NCBI GenBank assembly: GCA_038373885.1
Contig: JAWZYV010013033.1
Location: 105,085 to 169,084 of the forward strand
Reading direction: 5' to 3'
From: Cheiracanthium punctorium
Taxonomy: Eukaryota; Arthropoda; Arachnida; Araneae; Cheiracanthiidae
DNA: 64,000 bases
Shown: positions 47,024 to 57,291 of the stretch, in pieces
How positions within the stretch are numbered: the first letter of the stretch is position 1
Layout of the letters: every line of letters starts with the position of its first letter
Made by a program: the position numbers and the translations under genes
Notes under the pieces: model-generated
Told to the model about the DNA's origin: nothing
Databases searched by the model: none
What the model saw: only the letters and a program-made list of their open reading frames with translations

Positions 47024-49893
47024 TCTATATGTAATGCGTCCCAAAGGTTTATAGACTAGTTTTTTTTTTTTTTTTTTTTAGATTTAAGAATTAATCAAAC
47101 AAGACAGAAAGATGAAAATATGTATTGACGCAACAGAAATAGTAAAATTCTTAATGTACTTCAGTCATAAATTTAATATAAAAAAATAAAAACAAAATAA
47201 TGCTGTCCCAAAAATATATAGACAACCGGTGTTAAAAGTTGACTAAAGTACTGATATTGGCTAATACGCAAGGTGTTCCATGGGTTTCACGTAATTAAAA
47301 ATAGTGCAAAGTTTAATCACATGGCATGAGACAGCAAATTTTGTTGTAAGAGTGTTGCCAAAATCAAGAAGTTCATAAATAAAACTAGGCTTTTGTCCGT
47401 ACATTACTTGGAATTCTAAATTTTTGCTATTTCTATCCGTTTCAAGTACCTGGGAATCCAGTTTGACCCTCAAAAAAAAGTTTCTGTCGTTCTCTCCGTG
47501 ATGCAATCTTTGTTCGCACATCATATAAAAATGACTGAAGTAAATGAAATGATATTGGTTGGCATGATAGGTGGTCACGCAAATTAAACTATAGGAGTCA
47601 ATTTTTTATTAGATTTTGAGATTTTGCAAAAATTGTTTCGAAAAGCATAAATCTTTGTTCACGCATCACGTAATAATGACAAAAGCTAATGAAATTATAT
47701 TGGGTGACACAATAAGCAGAGGCGCAGAGAGCCCACTCGTGGCCCCGGGGATAAAATCTTTAGTATCCCTTTGCCATCCAGAAACCCTTTGGATCAGGCC
47801 CTTATTTTCAACTACGCCCATTAGGCCCGGGCCTAGGGCCCCCGAATATTGGATCCCCCGAAGACAAAATCTCAATTCAATGTTTCTTTATTTATCTTTT
47901 TCAATTGCAGATTTTTATATAATCTTTCTTATCCTTTCAAATGTTTTCAAACAATATTTTAAACAAGTTGTCAGTCGGCTTGATGATTGGATGACATTTA
48001 TAGTCAGGGGTTGAAAAAAGTTTTTAAATTCTTAGGCATTTTATATACAGATTGAATTTGTTTGTTAAATTCATTATGCAAGATAATAGACAGCTGTCAT
48101 TTTGGGGGAAAAAAAAGCCCAGACTTTCGACAGCAGGGCACAGCCTGACAATCATTTACCTTTGGATTATCATAATATATATTTGGATATCATAATTAAT
48201 AGAATTAAAATTGTTAATTTAAAAGTATTATAATTTAATAAACATCAGTGCACTAAAAAATGCCAACATTTTATTTTGAAGGTTTCGTCACTTCCATAAA
48301 GAAACTGTATTTGGAACGTTAACAACATTTTTGCATGGCATGTTTCCTCAGTATTGAAAAAATTAATATTTTTATTCATAGTACTTCAGTTCAAGCAGGC
48401 AGCCAAAAAATTTCAGAAGTCAAAAAAAAAACTGGAAAGTTCAAAATTTCTCATAGAAAGTCCTAATCTTTAACATTTTGTTAAGGAAAAATCAAAATTT
48501 ATTTGGTTGGGTGGGTCCATAGTCTCTACTCTGTCTATGCCCTTTCTTCCACTATTTAACAGTATGTTTCAAAAAAAAAAAAAAAAAAAAACTTTTCTTG
48601 AAAAAGAAGACTAAATAACTAACACTCCTCGTTTTTGTGAAGTTGGTGGATTATGCTCTAGCTGGTTTTTGTAATTTTGTTTAAAAATTAATTGGAAACT
48701 TCTGAGGACATATTCTGTATTTGGACATTTTCTTTTCTTTTTTTTTTTTTTTTTTTTTTTTTTCAAAATTGACAATACACAATTAAGTATTATAAAGAAA
48801 CAGCAACAGTAGGACCCCTTTCCAAGGTGAGGCCCTGGGGATATTTCCCCTGCTCCCCCTCCCTCTCTGCGCCACTGTCAATAGGTGGTCACTCAACTTA
48901 AAATACAGGCATGGAATTTTATTTGATTTTTTTGAGATTTTGCAAAAATCATTTCAAAATGCGTAAATTTTTGTTCATGCATCACCTCTAATGACTAAAG
49001 CAAATGAAATGATATTGGGTGCATGATAGGTGGTCACTAAACTTAAGCTATAGGTGTTGAATTTTGGAAAAATTTTGATTAGAATTTTAAGATTTCGTAC
49101 AAAAATATGAAAATATTTATCAATTATGTATAAATCACTGAAGCGAATGAAATAAAATTTAGTGTTGTCACAGGTGGTCACTTAAACTATAGTCATGAAA
49201 GTACTTAAAATTTTTTTACAGATTTTGAGATTTTGTGAAAACTCAGTACATGTTTGTTCCATTTCCGATAAATGGCAATGGAATAGAATGAAATGTGAAA
49301 TTATATTAGGTATAAGTTATTTTTAAACTCTAAATGCCAAAACTGTTTTAAATATTTCATAGATTTAGGGGTTTTGTGAGAATTGTATAAATGTTTGTTC
49401 CTGCATCCCTTAAAAATGGATTAAGAGAATACAATGAAGTTTGTCAACATGATCAGTAATGACTGAAATAACAAATTTTGGAAATTTTTAAATGAATTTT
49501 AAAACTCTTTTAGGAAAGTTCATTTGCTTTTTTACATTTTGTGAAAATTGTTCAAATTTTTTGAGGCATAATGTTAAAATATCTACAGTGAATCAAACAA
49601 AATTTAGTTACAGGTTAGGGATGACCTCTTGACTTGAAAAGCTCATTCAACCAGAATAAAACTTAAAAATTTTAAATAAAAATAATATTGTTAATTTCAC
49701 TCATAACTTTGTTACTCTCTAACCTGTAATCTTTAACATTACACAGAAGTATAAATTTGCTTTTAGTACTATTGTAAATGTACTAATTCCATTCTTTGTA
49801 GGCGTATGATGCTGATGAAAATTCTGGCTTTTTGGAAGTTTGCATTAAGTACTAACCCATCAACGATGGGTTAGTACGGAGTACTTCAGCTAG
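47024..49893 (+). mobile_element. Candidate non-autonomous Helitron with internal tandem repeats
   Basis: The 3' end is textbook: a 13-bp perfect hairpin (GTACTAACCCATC and GATGGGTTAGTAC, 49849-49877, AAC loop), 12 bases, then CTAG (49890-49893) followed by T. The proposed 5' end is A/TCTATATGTAATGCG at 47024, less certain. Between them a degenerate ~150-bp unit repeats at least five times (ATTTTGAGATTTTGCAAAA, AATGAAATGATATTGGGTG, ATAGGTGGTCACT). There is no Rep/helicase ORF. A hAT-like MITE interrupts one unit. Confidence 0.6.
47717..48877. mobile_element. hAT-like MITE inside the Helitron array
   Basis: Inverted ends CAGAGGCGCAGAGAG and CTCTCTGCGCCACTG (14 of 15 match) are flanked by ACAATAAG (47709-47716) and TCAATAGG (48878-48885), a decayed 8-bp duplication. 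Removing the insert restores the array phrase ATATTGGGTG...ATAGGTGGTCAC seen in neighbouring units. The interior holds GC-rich GGGCCC-type blocks, an A-run near 48570 and a T-run near 48740. No transposase frame is present. Confidence 0.8.
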
Positions 49894-49903
49894 TATATAT
49901 ATA

Positions 49904-50497
49904 TGTAGTAATGAAATAAACTTTGCTAATTTAACCTAATTTAATTTAATGTTATTTGAAAAATCCTTCTTTAATCTTTTACTCTTACTGTAAAGTTTGT
50001 CTCCGAGCGTAATATTTGTATGGCCAAGAAACATTTTTTGAAGTTCCATAAGTAGAAAATTGTTTATTCAGCAGGATCTTCGGTTTTCTGTGGTTTTCAT
50101 TATGACGCGCATTTAGAACTCCTGGGTAAGCAGGTGTTTCTCATTTCTTGATTGACAATCTAATTAACTAATTACATTTGAGAGTAACGCCTTCGTGATC
50201 GTGCTGCACCCTGCCAGCAGGCGCAGTAACTAAGGAGTATTTAAGCAAGAGCGCGGAAATTTTGGGGGGTTTTAGAGTTTTAGCTTAGCTTTTAGGAGTC
50301 TGGAACGTGAAGCTTTTGCAGGAGCTTCCAGCTTTAGCTGTTAGACTGGGATGTACGAAGATAGCCCCGGAGCTAAAAGGTCGCCGGCCTGACTCCTGCC
50401 GTCTGCCCGAACTTTGAAATAAACTATTTAACCTAGAACCCCAATGGATTTGTGTCAATCATTCCAACAAGGAATGGCGTAAGGCCCATTCATTACA
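49904..50497 (+). repeat. Gypsy 5' LTR
   Basis: The 594-bp LTR begins TGTAGTAATG and ends TTCATTACA (TG...CA). It carries a TATTTAA box (50238-50244) and AATAAA (50418-50423), so U3, R and U5 are in the expected order. It differs from the 3' LTR by about 18 substitutions, a 10-bp indel near 49927, and a 31-bp inverted block at 50001-50031. Confidence 0.93.
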
Positions 50498-50984
50498 GAA
50501 GCCGACAGGACAGTTTCTGCGTGGAGGAGAAATCGCGAGGAGTTCGCCTATGCTGACGGACGCCGATCAGATGCCGACATCTCGTCTGGCGGAGTCGGGC
50601 TGGCTGCGGAAAGAACCCAACTTTCTTTTCGCCGCATGATTCCCAGGCAGACGCAAGAACACGAGCAGAGAAAACAGCCTTTCTTCCGTATTCTCCGAGG
50701 AGCGGACATGAGGGACCAGTGATTCAGCGCGGAAGACAACCCTCCGGTGCCTCCCAACAGGCGTTTGATCCTCTCTCCATGGTGCGATGTGTTGCCGATG
50801 CCTTCCCGTGCAGTTACCGACGTCGCTCGCTGTCATCATTGAAACACGATTGTACGTCCCCGTATCCCAGAACAGTGCGTCCGGCAAGGATGAACGATCT
50901 CTCCCGGTGGAAGCCGATGTTCCGGACACTGACCGACGGCGAACTTAAATTTTGACGGGACACCAGTCACAATTGAAAAATTAC

Positions 50985-51017
<33 letters not shown>

Positions 51018-51332
51018 TGTAACTCAAGAGTTTAAAAGAAGATTGTTAATTTGTAGAAAAAATGTTAGTGTGTGTTTTTTTTTTAATTTAGTTGGTGAAG
51101 ATGCAAGGTGAGGTGTTTCCCTCTCTATTAATGAGTGATGTGTTAGTAATTTAATATCTATGTTGAAAAAATAAATATAATAATGGGTTAGATAGTTATA
51201 TATGATGATACTATTTATAAGTTTGAAGGTTAATATAAAAATGCCATTAAAATGTATATTATATAAAAAGTGATGACAAATTTTTAAGTTCTATAACTGT
51301 ATATTTTAAATTTTTATTGTAATAAAGTCAAG
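50498..51332 (+). other. Gypsy 5' leader
   Basis: The untranslated leader lies between the LTR and Gag. The first ~450 bp are strikingly GC-rich compared with the rest of the window. A run of 30 T lies at 50987-51016. The bases next to the LTR (GAAGCCGACAGG) do not start with the usual TGG, so I do not assign a primer-binding tRNA. Confidence 0.6.
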
Positions 51333-52757
51333 ATGAAGTTGGTAGACATTCCCCAAATTAAGTTAGCCATTCAATCAGCTAAGTCAGACACAATTAAATT
51401 AGTACATTCTTTTATTTTTGAAACGGATAAGCAGAAGAGAAATCGATCTAATTTAAGGGAATTTGTGGGATTCCAATTTGAAATTAGGGATGCAGAATTT
51501 GAACGAAAGCTAAAATATGTTATTGATAATTTTGATAAAATTAAATTAATTAGAATTGCTAATTTTTTTAAATTAGAACCTTCGGATTCAGAAGAGGAGA
51601 CAGCACGTAAGCTCCTATCCACCTTCAGGGATTTGGAGACTTACAGTGAAACCTTTATGATAAACAGTGATATAGAAGGTGCTGACCATATAGCTGACGG
51701 TGACAAAACCCAAACGGATAAGCAGAAGAGAAATCGATCTAATTTAAGGGAATTTGTGGGATTCCAATTTGAAATTAGGGATGCAGAATTTGAACGAAAG
51801 CTAAAATATGTTATTGATAATTTTGATAAAATTAAATTAATTAGAATTGCTAATTTTTTAAAATTAGAACCTTCGGATTCAGAAGAGGAGACAGCACGTA
51901 AGCTCCTATCCACCTTCAGGGATTTGGAGACTTACAGTGAAACCTTTATGATAAACAGTGATATAGAAGATGCTGACCATATAGCTGACGGTGACAAAAC
52001 CCAAACCTCGGAAAAAAATGATAGTAATAAGGAATCTGCAAAAACCGAAAGTCGTTTAGTCCCTTCATCAGAATTAGTAAACAGTAATGGGAATTCTGAG
52101 CAGCTAAAAAAGTCAAAAGAACTGTCATCCATAATGCCCGAAAAGAGAGAAACACAAAATTATGACAGAACATCGGAAATAATTCCTTTTGCCCCCGAGT
52201 CAGGAATGGAATGGAAGAATTGGGTTGTTTATTTTGAGGGTTATTGCAATGATGAAAACTTGGATAATGTGTGGAAAATAAGAAATATACACAAGTTCAT
52301 TAAGGGAAAGGCAATTACTTTATTTGTTAATAATAATTTAAATGTCCTACATTGGGAGGAGTTAGTGCAATTATTCCATGAGGAATTTACTACCCCTGGA
52401 GAACCTTCCCTCAGTGATTTTTCAAATACTATGTTCAGAATAAGAGAAAATGTTTCAGAATATTACCACAAAAAATTACAAGTAGGAAGAGCTTTGGAAC
52501 CGGAACCAAAATTATTATTAGATGGATTAACGAACGGGCTACCCAAAGAATTGAAACAACTTGTTGTGGTAAATTCTCCTAAGACAACAACCGAATGGAG
52601 GGACTTGGTACACAAACTAAACAAAATACAGATAATAGACAAAGGACATCAACCTCCAACACATTTCCAACCAAGCTCCCAGGGCTTTCGCCAGTGGCGA
52701 TCCATGAGGCCAAATAATGAATCTCAACCCAATCCTTCAAACTCGACAAAGCCCTAG
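51333..52757 (+). CDS. Gypsy Gag polyprotein
   Basis: This 474-codon frame starts at an ATG and is stopped by TAG at 52755-52757. Residues ~30-126 and ~127-223 are an exact-length tandem duplication (97 codons each). Each copy has a region (LREFVGFQFEIRDAEFERK, then IRIANFFKLEPSDSEEE, TARKLLSTFRDLE) laid out like a SAP/DEK-type helical DNA-binding motif; that likeness is inference. A charged linker is followed by a capsid-like retrotrans_gag region at about 290-445 (MEWKNWVVYFEGY, LSDFSNTMFRIRENV). The zinc knuckle is not in this ORF but lies just beyond the stop in the same frame. Confidence 0.88.
   Translation: MKLVDIPQIKLAIQSAKSDTIKLVHSFIFETDKQKRNRSNLREFVGFQFEIRDAEFERKLKYVIDNFDKIKLIRIANFFKLEPSDSEEETARKLLSTFRDLETYSETFMINSDIEGADHIADGDKTQTDKQKRNRSNLREFVGFQFEIRDAEFERKLKYVIDNFDKIKLIRIANFLKLEPSDSEEETARKLLSTFRDLETYSETFMINSDIEDADHIADGDKTQTSEKNDSNKESAKTESRLVPSSELVNSNGNSEQLKKSKELSSIMPEKRETQNYDRTSEIIPFAPESGMEWKNWVVYFEGYCNDENLDNVWKIRNIHKFIKGKAITLFVNNNLNVLHWEELVQLFHEEFTTPGEPSLSDFSNTMFRIRENVSEYYHKKLQVGRALEPEPKLLLDGLTNGLPKELKQLVVVNSPKTTTEWRDLVHKLNKIQIIDKGHQPPTHFQPSSQGFRQWRSMRPNNESQPNPSNSTKP
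51421..52002 (+). repeat. 291-bp in-frame tandem duplication in Gag
   Basis: The units 51421-51711 and 51712-52002 have the same length and differ at only a few bases (for example Phe versus Leu in ANFFKLEP and Gly versus Asp in SDIEGADH). The period is a multiple of three, so the frame is kept. Confidence 0.95.
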
Positions 52758-55583
52758 AACTATAGGTATCCAAACGCAAATAGCTCGCCTAGATCATATC
52801 CCTCTAATAATGGTACATACGTACCCAGGGGACCTAGGCCTAATACTCAAAATACCAATACAAATGTTCATTATCAGGAATACTTACCACCATCCCCTTG
52901 CAAAATATGCCAAAGTTACAATATTACTAATGCTTTTCATTGGCATAAGGACTGTCCTATTAAGAAATCTGCCGTCACTCAACGTCAGATTGTTAGCATA
53001 CAAACAAACAATACCAGTCAAGAGACCGCTACTTCAGACAATCACAACGAACGTAGCTCAGTGGAGAGTACAACTAACTCTTTTGAACAATTAATTTTAC
53101 CCGGGCAACTTATTCAAAATGGATCCAAATATAAACAAACTCAAAAAGTAGTTAGAAAAGTACATGAAACTGAAGCTATACCTTGTTTAATTGACACCGG
53201 AAGTAGCATAACAATTTGTCCAAAACATATTGTTAAGAAACATCACATTCAAACTCAATATGATAAATATGGGATTTATGCTGCTCAAACTCAAGGTATT
53301 TTAAAACTAAGAGAAAAATGCCTTGTAGAATTGACACTTGGTGATATTACACGAACTGTAGAAATGTATGTTGTAAACAATAACTTACCTTATGTCTTAA
53401 TTGGTCTACCACATTGTTGTGATTTTAAACTAAATATAGACTGTACAAAAAATGAAATTTCGCAGATGGTAAAAAATATTTTACTAATGTCACTTCAAGA
53501 TATTTCCACAGAAAAGACCTTGCATTTAGTTCCAGACAGTGATTATTGTAATGAAAGTAATCAAAATGAGGTTTATCAAGATAATTATTGTAACGAAAGT
53601 AATCAAAATGAGGTTTGTCAAGATAATTATTGTAATGAAAGTAATCCAAATAATGTATATCCAAATTGTGATGATGAATTCGTATCATATGAAATGAGTG
53701 ATGACTTCCTCAGTAAGATACAAATCGATCAGGATGAAGCTACAGAGCTTGATTTTACTCCAGCCACTGAGGAAAATAATCAAAATCTTCAGTTAGCCAA
53801 TAAAAGTGAACTTCCTGCTCTCTTAGCTAAATATATCAAAATTTTCGCAAAAACAAAATATGATGTAGGTAAAATTAACATGGAACCACAAAGAGTTTAT
53901 TTAACATCTGAACTACCAATTGCACTAAGAGCTTATAGAACCTCCCCTAAGGAGGAAAGTGAAATAAGAGAACAAATTCAAAATTTATTACAAGCCGGTT
54001 TAATTAAAGAAAGCCATTCCCCTTACTCTGCAGCCGTCACTTTGGTGCTTAAGAGAGAGGAAGGAAAGAAAACACGTCTTTGTGTTGACTTTCGTAAACT
54101 CAATGCTATTATCAAGACAGACGCAGAACCATTACCTAGAATTGACACTCTTCTTGATAAATTAGCAAAATCAGAATTCTTTTCCACACTAGATCTCGCG
54201 AGTGGATATTGGCATGTGCCCGTACATCCCCGAGATACTGAAAAATTGGCTTTTGCTACCACATTTGGGTTATTTGAATGGAAAGTTCTACCCTTCGGAT
54301 TGCGCACAGCGCCAGCAATATTTAATCGTACCATAAGAAGAATTCTACATAAATACAAAATTGATTTTGCATGTAATTATTTTGATGATATTATTGTTTT
54401 TTCTCAATCTCAAGAAGAGCACCTACATCACTTACAAATATTATTTGACATTTGTGTTAAAGAAAATTTAAAGCTGAAGTTATCTAAATGCACTTTTAGT
54501 AAAACTAAAATTAATTTCCTTGGATATGAAGTCTCTAATGGTTGCATCACTCCTGATAATCCAAACATTGAAGCTATTGAAAAGTTGAAACAACCGACCA
54601 ATGTAAAAGAACTCCAGAGAGTTCTTGGGTCTATTAATGTTTATGGGAGGTTCATTCCTCAGTATGCTAAGACCAGGGCACCATTAAATAATCTACTTAA
54701 GAAAAATGTCCCCTATGTTTGGGATCAAAATTGCGAAGATGCTTTTCAAAAATTAAAAAGTGCATTGATTCAAAAGCCAATTTTAAGGCTTTATGACCCA
54801 AGAAGTCCCTGTCATCTCTTTGTTGATGCTTCAAGTCATGGAGTGGGTTGTGTTCTGAAGCAGGAAAATGAAAAGGGAGTTTTACACCCAGTGGCATATC
54901 ATTCGCGTAAATTAAGAAGTTATGAACAAAATTATGCTATTACCGAATTAGAAAGTTTGGCTATTGTGGATGCCTTGGACAAATTTTATCATTATTTACA
55001 TGGGCAAAAATTCGTCATACATACTGACCATGCGGCTTTAACTTGGCTAAAAAATGTTAAAAATTTAAGGGGGCGTCTTTTCCGCTGGTCACTAAAACTT
55101 AGTATGTTTGATTATGAAATTAAATATCTAAAAGGCTCCACTAATATTGAAGCTGATATGCTATCCTGGTCACCTGCTGTGGAACATATCTCACACCATG
55201 TCCACCTTCTTGATGTAAATGAAATTAAAGAAACTCAAAAGAAAGAAAATGTCGTAGTAAATGGTAAAAATTTAATTGAAGTAAATGATGTTATTGTAAT
55301 TAAGAAAAAAGGACTGTATAAGATTTATGTACCTATGTCTTTAAGATTACCCCTGCTCGAGAAAACTCATAACCAATTTGGACATCCAGGAATATACAAA
55401 ATGGTAAATTTAATTACACCTCAATATTATTGGCCTCATATTAATACAGATATTGAAAATTATGTCAAACATTGTCACACATGCCAAATAAACAAAAAAG
55501 ATTTGGATTATTGCAGCAAGTACCCCCCAACTGATAAACCTTTTGAATGCCTCTCATTGGACACAGTTGGTGGGTTTAATTAA
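52758..55583 (+). CDS. Gypsy Pol: nucleocapsid knuckle, protease, RT, RNase H, start of integrase
   Basis: The frame is open directly after the Gag stop and in the same phase; it has no ATG requirement, and a GTG at 53061 begins the longest conventional ORF. A zinc-knuckle-like CKICQSYN...HWHKDC comes first. Counting from 53061: protease LIDTGSSIT at ~44-52, RT with RLCVDFRKLN, TLDLASGYWHVPV, VLPFGLRTAPA and YFDD (440-443), RNase H with FVDASSHGVG (~588) and HTDHAALTWL, and an integrase HHCC zinc finger (THNQFGHPG...CHTC) near 770-810. It ends at TAA 55581-55583 just after the first catalytic aspartate (SLDTVGGF). Family activities are polyprotein cleavage, cDNA synthesis and insertion. Confidence 0.92.
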   Translation, partial: NYRYPNANSSPRSYPSNNGTYVPRGPRPNTQNTNTNVHYQEYLPPSPCKICQSYNITNAFHWHKDCPIKKSAVTQRQIVSIQTNNTSQETATSDNHNERSSVESTTNSFEQLILPGQLIQNGSKYKQTQKVVRKVHETEAIPCLIDTGSSITICPKHIVKKHHIQTQYDKYGIYAAQTQGILKLREKCLVELTLGDITRTVEMYVVNNNLPYVLIGLPHCCDFKLNIDCTKNEISQMVKNILLMSLQDISTEKTLHLVPDSDYCNESNQNEVYQDNYCNESNQNEVCQDNYCNESNPNNVYPNCDDEFVSYEMSDDFLSKIQIDQDEATELDFTPATEENNQNLQLANKSELPALLAKYIKIFAKTKYDVGKINMEPQRVYLTSELPIALRAYRTSPKEESEIREQIQNLLQAGLIKESHSPYSAAVTLVLKREEGKKTRLCVDFRKLNAIIKTDAEPLPRIDTLLDKLAKSEFFSTLDLASGYWHVPVHPRDTEKLAFATTFGLFEWKVLPFGLRTAPAIFNRTIRRILHKYKIDFACNYFDDIIVFSQSQEEHLHHLQILFDICVKENLKLKLSKCTFSKTKINFLGYEVSNGCITPDNPNIEAIEKLKQPTNVKELQRVLGSINVYGRFIPQYAKTRAPLNNLLKKNVPYVWDQNCEDAFQKLKSALIQKPILRLYDPRSPCHLFVDASSHGVGCVLKQENEKGVLHPVAYHSRKLRSYEQNYAITELESLAIVDALDKFYHYLHGQKFVIHTDHAALTWLKNVKNLRGRLFRWSLKLSMFDYEIKYLKGSTNIEADMLSWSPAVEHISHHVHLLDVNEIKETQKKENVVVNGKNLIEVNDVIVIKKKGLYKIYVPMSLRLPLLEKTHNQFGHPGIYKMVNLITPQYYWPHINTDIENYVKHCHTCQINKKDLDYCSKYPPTDKPFECLSLDTVGGFN
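53541..53666 (+). repeat. 42-bp x3 in-frame repeat between protease and RT
   Basis: Three tandem 14-residue units resembling NYCNESNQNEVYQD lie at 53541-53582, 53583-53624 and 53625-53666, the third more diverged. This linker is not a conserved part of Gypsy Pol. Confidence 0.9.
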
Positions 55584-56363
55584 TATAATTCTACTAAAAA
55601 GCATTTGCATTTGGTCACAGACCATGCAACTCGTCATGTGTGGGGGTTTCCATCTAAAAGTGTTACAACAGAAACTTATACAAACTGTTTAAAACAAATA
55701 TTTCAAATTCAAGTTCCGGAAAAATTGTTAACTGACAGAAATGCAGCTTTTACTTCTTCAAGATTAAAAAAATTTCTTCGTAATTATAATGTGAAACATT
55801 TAATGACATGCAGTCATCACCCACAAACGAATGGAAAAGTGGAACACCTGAATCAGACTATTGTCACGTTAAAATGCAAAGTTAACGCTTCATCAACTAA
55901 AGTACCATGGACTAAATTACTAGAAGAAGTTTTAAATCAATATAACATAACTCCACATTCTGTTACACTGTTTTCACCAAGTTATTTAATGTACGGAACT
56001 TTACCTTATGATCCATTATTGCCAAACAATAATTATTATCCACCTCTTGATGAAGCACGTAAATTAGCTAAGGAAAGAACTATACAATATCATAACAAAA
56101 ACAAAGTCAGATATGATGCTTGCTTTCTCCCTGTAACATTTAAAGTTGGTGATGAAGTAATATACGAAGAATTTGAATATCCTAATACACGTAAACTAAG
56201 TCCACCCTATTCAGGTCCATATAAAATAATACAACAACTTTCTGAAGTAAACTTTGAAATTGATAAACCTAGTCCTCATTTTAAAAGAAATTCCGAGATT
56301 GTGCATTCATCTAAACTGGGATATTATAGTAATCCACAAAAATTTAAACTATACCACGAATAG
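55584..56363 (+). pseudogene. Gypsy integrase, remainder after in-frame TAA
   Basis: The reading continues in the same phase immediately after the TAA at 55581. It has the second catalytic acid (LLTDRNAAFTS), the third (HHPQTNGKVEHLNQT) and a C-terminal GPY/F module (RKLSPPYSGPYKII). The D-D-E set is thus complete but split by one stop, with no shift. There is no chromodomain. The frame closes at the TAG 56361-56363. In this copy integrase would be truncated after its zinc finger. Confidence 0.85.
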
Positions 56364-57291
56364 AACTTTGTGAAGAGTTAAGTTTGAGCCAACTTAAAAA
56401 GGCTAACAAAATTATACCACCCTGTACGGGGTAATGCTACTGTACAGCTGTGGTTTTTTCTCAATTCAATTTTAATCTTCAACATTTTTACACTACACAC
56501 TGTATATATGACTCAAATTTTTTCTCTTGTTTGCATTTGTATTTATCCATATTGCCAAGAATTACTATGTTGCAAATATAGCCATTTATATCTTATTGTC
56601 AATTTGTTATACTATTTTGTTGCATTTCAATTGTTATAATATATTGGTCACTTTATATGGAAAATTAATCCCAAAATTATTTCCAGATATAGTGTGATAT
56701 TTTATAATGTTGTATTTACCTTACTATGCAGGAATATTTAGATTCTTTAGTGAAATTATATTAGTATTATTTTTATGAATAAGATCCAGTATGTGTTTTG
56801 TATAGTGTTTACTTATTTGTATGATATATTTTTTTAATTAACTCCGGAAGATAATAATCTGAAGATGCATCTATGTGAATGTGCTCACATATGTTCGCAA
56901 ATATTACAATCTACCATGAGAGCCTCAAGTACTTTCGCTTTTCTGGTGTCAATGACTGTGGACGTTATAACAGATATAAACACTAAACTTTGGACAATGA
57001 AGTAGAGGCTCAACTGAACTAACAATTGTTTATATAAAGGATACCTTATTGTTATCTCTTGCGCTCATTAATATACTAAAATTTACAACTACTAGTGCTA
57101 TTATAAATATTATTTTGTATTGAATATTTTTTCATGTCATAGATGTATTTTGAAAAATTGTGTATGTGGAGAAGGCTGGTGATCTCAAGTCTACATTCAG
57201 AAAGTTCAAAATTTCTATCTTGCTCCGTTCGGGTTGAGTGCCACCGACTTCAGGCAAGCCGGTTGCCCTCCGCTTGGAGGGGGGGGGGATA
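56364..57291 (+). other. Gypsy 3' non-coding region and polypurine tract
   Basis: There are about 930 bp without a meaningful ORF, so no envelope gene. GGAGGGGGGGGGGATA at 57276-57291 abuts the 3' LTR and is the polypurine tract that primes plus-strand DNA synthesis. Confidence 0.75.

Noticed and set aside
50567..50929. 120-codon minus-strand ORF in the Gypsy leader
   Set aside because: Antisense to the GC-rich leader, no known family; the openness is likely due to base composition.
52717..53094. 125-codon + ORF overlapping the Gag/Pol junction in another phase
   Set aside because: The Gag/Pol phase itself stays open through the zinc knuckle here, so this frame is a shadow.
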